From Stictocephala bisonia (Eukaryota > Arthropoda > Insecta > Hemiptera > Membracidae): a DNA stretch of 64,000 nucleotides. Shown here in pieces: positions 11,381 to 22,141 of the stretch. The notes beneath the pieces are model-generated. The model worked only from the letters and a program-made list of their open reading frames with translations. It was not told the origin of the DNA and ran no database searches. The stretch's first letter is position 1, and the number at the start of each line of letters is the position of its first letter. The position numbers were made by a program, and so were the translations under genes. The DNA is taken from positions 344,736-408,735 of the forward strand of contig JAQJVL010000732.1 of assembly GCA_035578905.1 (NCBI GenBank), written 5' to 3'.

Positions 11381-11889
11381 AAGGTGAGTCGGTTTATCGA
11401 ACGCCGTAAAATCACACTAAAATTAATGTAAACTGTTGACAATCTTGAATTCCTTGGGATACACAAGGACGTGTTTGTTCCTGCTTTGTATCCGGTTACC
11501 GGTTATGATAAAAACTTAATATGTTGATTGACGAGCTGGCCAACGTGACCCAAGTTGAGCACTGGTACCTCGTTCGACCTTATCAGCAGCCATTGAAGTT
11601 GAACATAATTGAAAATATTTTTACTTACTTCTGATTGTTTTGATTTGAGTGTTAGGAATCTAGTGTAATAATTTGTCAAGAGAAATACAATTTTTAAGTC
11701 CCAGTTTATTTATTTATTTTTTTTATTTTCAAAGGAATGGTTTTGTTGTTATTACAAATTATACAATACACAAAAGGTAAAATAACAGTTATTGCATCTC
11801 ATTCAAGTAGAAGGCCTATGCCGGTATACTTCCCTTATGTCCTGAACTTCTTTAATCTCAAGCGTGTTTGTTATAATGTTATTAATTGG

Positions 11890-12160
11890 TTTGTAGCAAC
11901 GTTAGCTTAGCTGGTTAAACCCCAGCTTCAAAACTAAAGGTTCTCAGTACGATCCTAGTCAGTCACACGTCAAATTTTGAAAAGGATCAGCTTAAAACCA
12001 ACAAGTGATTATTTGTCATGGGCTATTAAATAATGACACTTTCTAAGGAATGGTCGGCCTTGGTTTGTGGCAATCACTACATTCGTCCCCTTCGGCATTC
12101 ATCATTCGAAATCCATATTCGTCATATCTTGACAATCGGCGTCTTAAGAATTAACAAATA
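11890..12160 (+). mobile_element. tRNA-derived SINE, family A
   Basis: The head carries an A-box-like TTAGCTTAGCTGGTTAAAC and a B-box-like GGTTCTCAGTACGATCC, so it is tRNA-derived. The body contains GACACTTTCTAAGGAATGG. The tail, GGCAATCACTACATTCGTCC to ATCGGCGTCTTAAGAAT, is shared with every family A and family B copy in this window. Other family A copies are at 17010-17950 (with internal expansion) and 50480-50765 (minus strand). Confidence 0.7.
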
Positions 12161-14742
12161 AAAATAATATATATTTATATAATTTTTAAACGATTAGTTT
12201 TTTCGAAAAAGAGGACGTTAGCAAAAAAAGGATTACAAATTACAACAAAATTTACACAGTCAGTATATGAATTATTTTTTGTTGTACATGAAAGTAATTT
12301 CTATGCAGGTATAAATATTTTTAATTTTTCTCAAAGTCCGGGAATACAGACATCTCTTTATGTGTTTTATCATAGTTCGCTGTCTTTCAATAACCATGAA
12401 TTTCTTCGTATGATGCTATCAGAAAAAAAAAATTCTCTGAGAATCTTTTTAATACAATCTTAGTATCCGATATACTGATGATATGTAGACCTCCATAGGT
12501 CTATACCTGGTCCATACCTATACTAGGACATAGTCAAATACGATTATAATACCCAGTAGGCTTATACTCTTAGAGCAATCAAATTTCGAAAATATGACTC
12601 TCCCCAACAGAAGAGTAAGTTTCCGTGTTGACACTGAGTGTATTCAAATGTAGTCCGCCCTGCATGATTCACCCTCTTGTCAGTTGACTGGTCATTTGCA
12701 TATTTGCATCCTTCGAGCTGTTAGAACAAGAGGAAAACGAATTGAATTTCAAACGGCTGCCAAACACGGTCTTGGTATAATCACAATTTGCAGCTTTTCC
12801 ATCAAAAGTTTGTCACATCACATATTGTATCAGAAATGAACTGCTGTGGGATAGTTGTATTTTCAACTTACCACCGCCCTTAGTACATTCACTGATCCAC
12901 CCCAAACTTACGTGTAATTAGTTTGTCGAAGGAGTAAAAACAGCTTGGTTACCACAAATAATGCAATACAAGTCAAGGTTGTAAAAATATTAAAGTGATC
13001 GTATTTTGTAAACCACGTTTGCTTTTTGAATTAAAACAGAAAAACGTGGAAAGAATTTAATATAACTAATGAAGAACTAACCAATCAAAGATAAAAAATG
13101 AATAAGTAAAGTATTTAAAGAAAAACAAATAAGATTCACACCTCAGTGTAGATTAAAAAAAAAACTACAGCAGTAAAGGGTATTTTCAGATGTATAGCTA
13201 CATTGGAGATCCCAGAAAACGAAGGAGTACTGGAAAGGTATTTTGTCAGATAACACCAAAAGGCAATCCAGAAGACTACAGTGATCCTATGATGATATTA
13301 AAAATAACCAACAAAGGATATGGTAACTTTACAGCGATAATAATGGAGACGGTGACTGCTGTGGAGTTAGGAGTGTTGGAAAGGAGGCACAGGCAGCGAG
13401 CCAACAGACATTCCAACATCGCCTCCTTGCAGAGGATGTGGCCACTCGTGTCTGAGGAGGTGAGAGTTGTACGTGTCCTTACGCAGCAGTTCTTTGGTGA
13501 CATTTGACATTATATGTAAGACTACTTGTTCAAGATCAAGCTATTTCGTCACACATCCGCCAAGCTTAGTATTCATCCAGCACTCTGAACTTTGTGTACG
13601 TCGACAGTGGCTACTCGTAGATCATCAATATTAGACATTTTGCTCTCTGAACTTTTCCGTATTTACTCCTCTTGTCGCTGTTAATATTATCTTTGATTGC
13701 TCATATATTCTATTTAAGAGGCTATCTATCACTGAGGTTGGGTTGTTACAACCAGGACGTTGGTGTAGCCACGCTGGTGTGATTTTCGGTTTAGGGTGCT
13801 TTGTATCACTGAGGTTTGTTTAGCTATACAATAGTGGTTTTTGATTTAATTACTACAGATAAATTCACAAGGGCTTCGTTGGTCAAGGACCCAAACAACA
13901 AAACAATCTACTGATATCGGCAATTGACAAACAACAACGATTCGCTACCAGTTTAGACCAAACCATCAGAGGCTGTGACGACTACAGCAGTAGTACTTGG
14001 CCGAATTCCTATCAAATCATAATTGTTGATCGCCACAGCCATACAACGCACAGTAAAGTCAACGACTAATTCCATTGTCTCTTATATGGCCACTAATTCC
14101 CCAGTCAACGTCAGCTATTACAATTGTTATCAACCAGTCAACGTAATCGTTCTATTTTGTGCCCCTCCAGAACTTTCCAATGCTGTTACGTCGATAAGAA
14201 TTACTATGTTGACTGTATATGTAAACAGCCATTTGGTTATGTAAGATACACTATTTATGTTGTTCGAGTAGAAAATAACAAATCTTAATAGGTGAACAAA
14301 TTGTTGTAGAACACAACGCCTTTTCCTGGGTATAGTTATGTATGTTGAACTTAAAAATGTTAAATCAAAGTTAGTTAAGATTAAAACACCATCAGTTTTC
14401 TAACAGGGAGTCCCACTAGTTCCTACAACCGGCCAGTTGAATTGTCAAGTGTCCAAAACAGCCCTGGGACCGAAAAATTACTACACTCTAGAAATGAGGT
14501 CTAGAGTGTGACAAAGGTCTAGTCACAGAGTCAATATTTATGCTGCTTCCAGCATTCCTGAATCCCTAAAAACATTCAACAATAAAAAAATTGTGTCCCT
14601 TGTTCAGTGATAGCTCACCTCATTAACGTCCACGAACAATTTAGGAACTCGTACACATACCCTGTGTCTGGATTGTTGATGAATCGAGGATCATGTTCCA
14701 ACGGCGTCCTCTTCGCATTATGATTTGTGTTTAAAAGATCCT
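12161..14742. other. Intergenic stretch with one unassigned 105-codon frame
   Basis: No recognised gene. A frame at 13190-13507 (starting MYSYIGDPRKRRSTGK) lies directly after an acceptor-like TATTTTCAG and contains donor-like sites at 13238 and 13459. It matches nothing I know, and the opposite strand is also open there. At about 14400-14620 a peptide ending IPESLKTFNNKKIVSL resembles the very end of LINE polyproteins, with stops upstream. A short GTCTCGTTCTTTTGGGTTTA duplication lies just outside, at about 11250-11290. Confidence 0.35.
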
Positions 14743-16160
14743 TAAAGTAACAGAAATAGTGTGGTAGGAGGTTGTGTACACGTGTATGACAGTCAATACG
14801 AGGAGAGCGAGAGTGTCAACGCTCCTTATTGGGCTCAAAGGCTTCACCTCAGACTGACAGACGGTTATGTAAGGGGTCGTCGCTCGTCGTTACAATATAC
14901 ATACACGTACAGGTAAACGTAAAGTAACAGAAATAGTGTGGAAGCAGGGTGTGTACACGTGTATGACAGTCAATACGAGGAGAGCGTGAGTGTCAACGCT
15001 CCTTATTGGGCTCAAAGGCTTCACCTCAGACTGACAGACGGTTATGTAAGGGGTCGTCGCTCGTCGTTACAATATACATACACGTACAGGTAAACGTAAA
15101 GTAACAGAAATAGTGTGGAAGCAGGGTGTGTACACGTGTATGACAGTCAATACGAGGAGAGCGTGAGTGTCAACGCTCCTTATTGGGCTCAAAGGCTTCA
15201 CCTCAGACGGTAGACGGTTGTGTAAGGGGTCGTCGGCCGTCGGTACAACAGACATACACGTGCAGGTAAACGTAAAGTAACAGAAATAGTGTGTACACGT
15301 AAATGACAGTCAATACGAGGAGAGCGAGAGTGTCAACGCTCCTTTTGGGCTCAAAGGCTTCACCTCAGAGACTGACAGACGCTTGTGTAAGGGATCGTCG
15401 CCTGTCGGTACAATAGACCAACACGTACAGGTAAACGTAAAGTAACAGAAATAGTGTGGTAGGAGGTTGTGTACACTTGTATGACAGTCAGTACGAGGAG
15501 AGCGAGAGTGTCAACGCTCCTTATTGGGCTCAAAGACTTCACCTCAGACTGGCAGACGGTTTTGTAAGGGGTTGACGTACAACAGACATACACGTGCGGG
15601 TAAACGTCAATTATCAGAAGTATTGTGGCAGGGGGTGTGTAACAAGTACAACAGTCAGTACGAGGGCAGCGAGTGTCAACGCTCCTTATGGACTCAAAGG
15701 CTTCACCTCAGACGGCAGACGGTTGTGTAAGGGGTCGTCGGCCGTTAGTACAGCAAACATACACGTGCAGGTAAACGTCAATTATCAGAAGTATTGTGGC
15801 AGGGGGTGTGTAACAAGTACGACAGTCAGTATGAGGGCAGCGAGTGTCAATGCTCCTTATTGGACTCAAAGGCTTCACCTCAGTCTAGCAGACGGTTGTT
15901 AAGGGGTCGTCGGCCGTCAGTACAGCAGACACACGTGCAGGTAAACGTCAATTATCAGAAGTATTGTGGCAGTAGGGTGTGTACACATGTACGACAGTCG
16001 GTACGAGGAGAGCGAGTGTCAATGCTCTTTATTGGGCTCAAAGGCTTCACATCAGACGGTAGACGGTTGTATAAGGGGTCGTCGGCCGTCAGTACAGCAG
16101 GCATACACGTGCAGGTAAACCTAAAGTAACAGAAATAGTGTGGTAGTAGGGTGTGGAGTA
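14743..16160 (+). repeat. Satellite of about 166-178 bp units, roughly 8 copies
   Basis: Unit starts (GTAAACGTAAAGTAACAG) recur near 14743, 14921, 15098, 15273, 15439, 15607, 15779, 15947 and 16121, so the spacing drifts from 178 to about 166-172. Shared blocks are TGTGTACACGTGTATGACAG, GAGTGTCAACGCTCCTTATT, CTCAAAGGCTTCACCTCAGA and ACGGTTGTGTAAGGGGTCGT. Copies fall into two subtypes, with AAGTAACAGAAATAG (left and last) or CAATTATCAGAAGTATTG (three right-hand copies). Reading frames inside follow the repeat and are not genes. Confidence 0.95.
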
Positions 16161-16389
16161 GGGAATGTGTGGCTTCTTAACTGCTTACGTTTACATGAGT
16201 TAAGGAGAATCGATATGTGTCAGTTTGGCAAAGGATAAAGATGTGCCGCACTATGTTAAAGGAGTTAAAATACAACGTTTTGAAAAATTATGAAATGAAG
16301 AGAGTAAACTTCTTGCAATTGATTCTTGCAGTACTTAGTGTTCCATTATAAAGGGTGAAACATGATTTTTAAAGAGCATTTCATGACAT

Positions 16390-16660
16390 TAAGAAATCAT
16401 CAACAGCATTTGTAGATCTTTCAGCAGCATATGACACATTCTGGTAAAGGGTCTGTTATTTAAATTTTATAATTTAATTCAGTGTCCACGAATGTTGTGA
16501 TTTCTGAATTCCAACCTGAGTATCAGGATAATTAAAGGGTCCCTCGGTCACAAAAGAAGTTCTCAAAGTTAGCTAAAAGATTGAGGAGGACTGCCACAAG
16601 CCTCTGTTCTTGCACCTCTTTTATTTAATGTTAACACTGTCGAGATTCGCGCCACAAAGT
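16390..16660 (+). pseudogene. Decayed LINE reverse transcriptase fragment (motifs A and B)
   Basis: A short frame at about 16400-16446 reads STAFVDLSAAYDTFW, the motif-A region of LINE reverse transcriptases. About 150 bp further, a second frame reads GGLPQASVLAPLLFNV, the motif-B region. Stops and frame changes separate them and no YADD part was found, so it is a dead fragment. Confidence 0.65.
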
Positions 16661-17009
16661 GCAGAAATATCATATATCACGTATATATTATATATGGAAC
16701 TAAGAAACTTAATTGGCTTCTGATTATGTGATCCCTCTTAAAATTGTAACCAATGGCTCTCTGAGCTTATGTACCCTACGCACATGAACTGCAATAATTT
16801 AGGTAAAAACAATCTGTTGAGGCGCTCGTTAGGCAGGACACGGGGAAGTATATCGTTCTGCTGAGACGTTCATCGTCATTGAAGTGCAATACCTGTAAAC
16901 ATCGTAATCCGTTATGTTATTAGATAAATTAACACAAAAAAAGTATACAAAATTTTCACGAAGTGTACAACTCAACCTGTTTAATTTTATAAACGTGGTA
17001 GTACCACTG

Positions 17010-17950
17010 TCTCAATACAGTCAGTGTGTTGGTTTTGAATCTGTATGAGCTAGACAACGTATTTCTAATTGGTCGTAGCGTATTTCGTTAAACTCAGATT
17101 CAATATCAATCAGTTCGATAAGCTAAAGGTTCTCAGTTCGATATCAATCAGTTCGATAAGCTAAAGGTCCTCAGTTCGATAAGCTAAAGGTTCTCAGTTC
17201 GATATCAATCAGTACGATAAGCTAAAGGTTCTCAGTTCGATATCAATCAGTACGATAAGCTAAAGGTTCTCAGTTCGATATCAATCAGTTCGATAAGCTA
17301 AAGGTTCTCAGTTCGATATCAATCAGTTCGATAAGCTAAAGGTTCTCAGTTCGATATCAATCAGTTCGATAAGCTAAAGGTCCTCAGTTCGATATCAATC
17401 AGTTCGATAAGCTAAAGGTTCTCAGTTCGATATCAATCAGTACGATAAGCTAAAGGTTCTCAGTTCGATATAAATCAGTTCGATAAGCTAAAGGTTCTCA
17501 GTTCGATATCAATCAGTTCGATAAGCTAAAGGTTCTCAGTTCGATATCAATCAGTACGATAAGCTAAAGGTTCTCAGTTCGATATCAATCAGTTCGATAA
17601 GCTAAAGTTTCTCAGTTCGATATCAATCAGCTCGGCGAGCTAAAGGTACTCAGTTCGATATCAATCAGTTCGGTGAGCTAAAGGTTCTCAGTTCGATATC
17701 AATCAGTTCGATAAGCTAAAGGTTCTCAGTTCGATATCAATCAGAGTCGTGACAAATTTTAAGAGGGACCTGCTGATAACCACCGGCTGTTCATTTGTCA
17801 TTGGGATATTAATTATGACACTTTCTAAGGAGTAGTCGGTTTCAGTTTGTAACAATGACTACATCTGCTCACATACACTCATCACACTCATTTGAAATCC
17901 ATATTCGGCCTATGTCTTTGAAGATCGGCGCCTTACGAATAGTTAAATAT
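17010..17950 (+). mobile_element. Family A SINE with internal tandem expansion
   Basis: The right part (17735-17950) matches the other family A copies: CCACCGGCTGTTCATTTGTC, GACACTTTCTAAGGAGTAG, then the shared tail ending ATCGGCGCCTTACGAAT. The head is weak but present at about 17040-17095. Between them, the segment equivalent to the B-box region is repeated about 17 times (next entry). Confidence 0.65.
17100..17745 (+). repeat. 38-bp minisatellite derived from a SINE internal promoter region
   Basis: About 17 units of 38 bp read GTTCGATAAGCTAAAGGTTC followed by TCAGTTCGATATCAATCA, with few substitutions. The word CTAAAGGTTCTCAGT plus CGAT...AATCAG equals the part of the family A SINE that surrounds its B-box-like sequence (compare 11932-11968). 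One unit near 17170 is shortened. The array lies exactly where that sequence occurs once in the other copies. Confidence 0.9.
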
Positions 17951-18093
17951 GTTATTTAAAAAAAAGTCCTTATTTAATTCTACCAATTGTGTGCGTAATC
18001 CAGAATCTGCCCCATCTGGTAACTACGAGTGTGAACTTGTAGGCTATAAGTTGCCTCATGTCTCCATACCATCAGCATGTATAGACAAGTTCT

Positions 18094-18203
18094 TATGGAC
18101 CATAAAATGATGAGAGTTTCATCTTACCTTTACATACGTGAAACTCAAATGATTGTTGACTATTTTAAAATCAAATTTTCATAATATCAACTTATGGTCC
18201 ACA
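18094..18203. mobile_element. Small MITE with TGGACCATAA ends
   Basis: The left end TATGGACCATAAAATGATG and the right end, read inverted as TGTGGACCATAAGTTGATAT, are imperfect inverted repeats about 110 bp apart. A solo end of the same family (GTGGACCATAAGTTGATATT) stands at 31217 in MNK intron 1. Superfamily unknown. Confidence 0.45.
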
Positions 18204-20946
18204 AGATTGAACACTTAAAATCATACAGTGCTTACTATATCCAAATTATAATAATAAACACGAGCCGTACAGTTGAAATAGAACGGCATGTTTTGGTCCT
18301 CTGGCGGTAAGATTGCACGTCTACTTCCCAGCGATGACTATAAATATTTTCTTTCGATAATGTAGTAGATATCGAAATTTTAGTCCGGTATATCGTATCA
18401 CTAAATATTGACGTTATTCTATCCACTGAAAATCATCACGGTTCGAAAAAAGACATATTTAAATTGCCTCTTATGCGTACAAAACGTGCATTTATTTAGT
18501 TTTTTACGGGAGGTAAACGCACTAAAATGTTTGTTTATTGTAGACTAGTGGGTGGAACGGGTAAATGAAGTTGTGTGCGAGATGGCAATGCTGATTCTAA
18601 GATGCTTAGCCATTATTACATTATTCTTTTATAATTAATTAACATAGTAATTATTCTTATTTTGAATTTTTTCATTCAATCCCACAGACCACAGATGTAG
18701 ATAAATGGATTTAATTTTTACTTTCAGTACGCTATTTTAAATAGTGACAGCAAAACATGGGTGTATTTTTTGTCATGACGTAAGAATTAGTGCATAATTT
18801 TAAACAAATAAATAATTTACAATTCGATATTTTTCTTTCGATATTGTCGTTAGGTCTATAATTGGTTTGAGATGTATCGATATGAGAAAATATTTGCCAT
18901 CCCTAGGCACTACCTGTTCGCTTAGAGAAGAGATGCTTGAGTGTCCAGTGGAACGGTGGAAGTCTCTGGAAGGCTCAGGTGGTTCAGCCGTATCCACTCG
19001 TTACGGTCAGGTGTATGACGTCACGATTAGTCACGGTCCGGCTGTCTGTAAGAGAACTGCGTTTGGCCAATTTAGTAATGAGTAGTCATGTATTGTTAAA
19101 TTAATTCCATCAGTAATATGTAAATTCGTTGGATAATTGTTAATTTCTATTCCTTTTTTTACTAAACTGTCAGGTCTAAAATATTGTGGCATCCGCTAAC
19201 AAAATAGTATGTTTTTTTTCTAACACCGAAAAAAAAAGAAACAGCTCTTGCTTTCTTATGTCGTAGCGAACGCCTCAGTGGCAGTTACAGATAGATTACT
19301 ACTAACGTAGATATTTCTACATAGGCCTATGTAGTAATAATTACTACACTTATCCTTGAGGATTTTGGGGGAATAAAGGAAGGGACTGGCAAAATGTTTT
19401 CCTGTCATCCGCATGGCCAACTGGAGAAATAACTACTCGACACACATTCAGCGCACTATCGGATGCGTGCGAACTCTGTTTCTTCTCTGTATTGTTAGAA
19501 CTAACATGATCTCGAGATTGGTGGTGTATTACGGTAACATGCCAATATTTTAATTGCTCTCGCTTTCTAGGACATAGTTTTACACTAATTCCTTTGCATC
19601 AAATTATTAACTTTAGTACTCTTCAAAACGCACTTTTTCAACGTGGCAAGCAACGGGAACAAACACAATTAACTCACACGTAACGGTTTACAGAGATTTA
19701 CTCGTACGCAATCATAGTAACACGATCTGGCCAACACTTTTTACTGGCCTTCTATACTGGACGCCGGGTCAGATTTGATTCTCCACAAGGCCAATGTTAA
19801 ATTGAAATAAAGATTATTGCTTTATTTACGATCGTACAGTTTTAAACTTGAATTTTTTTTTTAGTACCGGTACTTGTTTGGAGCACCCAACATTTATTAT
19901 GATTATGATTAGAATATGATTGAGTGAATTATATAAATATAAGTAAAAGGTCCCAAAGAATTAGCACAAACTTTTCTCCCGTATTAAATATTAAAAAAAA
20001 TCAAAACTGAAAATTACCAGTTTGATTCCCACTTATGTTTTTTTTTTTTTTTGTCATAACTCAAAAACTAGTCAAGTTAGAGACATGCTGTCTTTACTAA
20101 AATATTTTAAATTGAAATTCACACCTTTCCTGAAAACTTAATCAAAATCATTTTAGCCGTTTTTTTAGAAAATTTTTATTTTGTATGGTTTTTGATCATA
20201 AAATAAAAAAAACTAAAATTTCAAAAAGGTGAAAAATAGTCTGGAGATGTTGGCTAAATACACCTACATACCAAATTTCACAAAAAATGATCTAACTGTT
20301 TGGTCTCCAGCGAGCTGCACATACAGACACAGACAGACACACATACGGACAGACACCAAAATGTTTTTTTATGAAATCCCACTTTTTTTGGTTCAGAAGA
20401 CCCTAAAATGGATTTTTAGATCAACTTATAAATAATTTTTTTGACGATTACAATACATTTTCTATGTTAACTATGGGAGAAAGTCAAATCAAAATTATCT
20501 AGTTGTAAAGATCCAAGCATTTAGCACATTACTGGAATCCGAACCGCTTAGGGTATTATTGGTTGAGGTGCGGTTAGTTTTAATAAAAATTAACATACAG
20601 TATTGTATTTAATGTGTCACGAGAAACGAAATTAATTTATGTAACTACGACAGTATCACGTTCGAATCATGTGACTTGATTTACTGTATATTATTATTAG
20701 GCCACGTAAATGCAGTAAACATCGTTCTTAGAATCGTGATTTGCTAAACAGTCGTACAGTAGTTGTGAAGATGTGGCGGTACGGCGTGAGTCAGCCAAGC
20801 GGCGGCTGGTGAGTCACCACAACAGCGCGGTGTGCCACCTGTGGCTGCGACACACACACGTGGCACTGTGAGTCGTCGAGGATGACAAATAACACGAGAA
20901 ACAAAAACAAATTAGTGAAAAAATATTGGAAGTCAAAACAGTTTTA
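18204..20946. other. Intergenic stretch; no gene recognised
   Basis: Seen: a perfect CRE (TGACGTCA) at 19017-19024; and a segment at about 20160-20400 with CACATACAGACACAGACAGA and GGACAGACACCAAAATG that looks like the end of a dispersed repeat. A GC-rich patch at 20765-20880 contains ATG and a donor-like GGCTG/GTGAGT. Short frames at 18867-19085 and elsewhere show no family features. Confidence 0.35.
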
Positions 20947-21383
20947 TCATCGTATAAAAGCCAAATACTACTGACTGACTTACTCATCACAAAATCTCAA
21001 AACCCACCGAACGGATTTACACGAACATTTTTATAGAAAGTTAGCTTTAGTATCGAAGGGGCCCACTAAGGTAAGATTTTTCGAAATTGCATTCTTCGGC
21101 AGTCAAACAAAAACAAATGAAATGAACACGTTTGAAATAGGCCAAGTAACACCGTTGATTTTATAATGGTAATACCATTGGGTATTTATACTAATTAAAT
21201 AGGTAGCAACGCAAGTAGTGTGAGTGATAAACTACAATTAAATTTAATATTGTGATTTTATGTTATACAGTTAATCTACTAATATTTGTGGTTTAAAGTC
21301 ACATTCCCAGGCCGAAAACCGAGGTGTACCGAGCGCAGCGATAGTCGGGGTTGGCACGCGAAGCGTGCAGGGGTGTCCCCTAG
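20947..21383 (+). mobile_element. Helitron-like element (non-autonomous)
   Basis: The 3' end has the Helitron layout: a perfect 6-bp-stem hairpin GCACGCGAAGCGTGC, about 10 bases, then CCCCTAG at 21377-21383 followed by host T. The likely 5' end is TC at 20947 preceded by A, giving the A/T insertion context and a length near 437 bp. No coding capacity. A related 3' end on the minus strand is at 49138. Confidence 0.6.
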
Positions 21384-21734
21384 TATAAACATATTAGTGG
21401 AAAGAAATCAAATATCTACCCTGAACTAGACTCGAGTAATTTTTATATTAAATAAATTTAATGAGTGCAAAGAACAATGCAATACAAAAATAAATTTTCA
21501 AACGACAGCGGACGGTTTTAACGCACCGTGACCCAGGACTTGAGATACCAGCCAGCTAGCCAATTCTCACAATTTTACTAAGAAACGTTCAAACTTCCAA
21601 AACTCCTTACGAACGCATCAGATCCAATTTTGGGAAATGTTAATAAGTCTTCAGTTTTTACAAGAATCGCTGCACTATATTTGCCCAATGAGCCGAGGTA
21701 CACCCTGTATAAATCATAGAATACAATAAACTAC

Positions 21735-21960
21735 TAGCTACGTTTGAGGTGAGAATCAGGCTTGTCAGTTACCTGAAAATCATACCAATAGTACGTGGTT
21801 CGGGTTCCACGTAGAGCTTTAGTTCCTTTATTGCTCTGGCTATTGCGCAACTTTATAAGGAACAGTCAACCATAGTTGGTAACAATGACTACACTCGTTC
21901 ATTTACATTCATCACACTCATTCTCCCACATCTCTACAATCGACGTCTTAATTAATGAAT
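21735..21960 (+). mobile_element. SINE family B, partial
   Basis: It contains CTTGTCAGTTACCTGAAAATC, a GGTTCGGGTTCCACGTAGAG block, GGTAACAATGACTACACTCG and a tail ending ATCGACGTCTTAATTAATGA. The same blocks occur at 42600-42695, 47080-47250 and 52690-52905. The 5' half present in the 42.4-kb and 46.9-kb copies is missing here. Confidence 0.6.
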
Positions 21961-22075
21961 ATATGTTTACTTGCGAATCAAAGATATTCATAAACTTTTA
22001 TCACATTCTCTAAACATTCGTTTCACCCAAACTCAAAACTATTTTCTATAGCAATAACTACCAAAATCACTATAG

Positions 22076-22077
<2 letters not shown>

Positions 22078-22139
<62 letters not shown>
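22078..22139. repeat. (TA)n microsatellite
   Basis: About 31 uninterrupted TA dinucleotides. Confidence 0.98.

Positions 22140-22141
<2 letters not shown>

Noticed and set aside
15067..16129. Frames on both strands in the ~170-bp satellite
   Set aside because: They follow the repeat unit and are open on both strands; no protein features.
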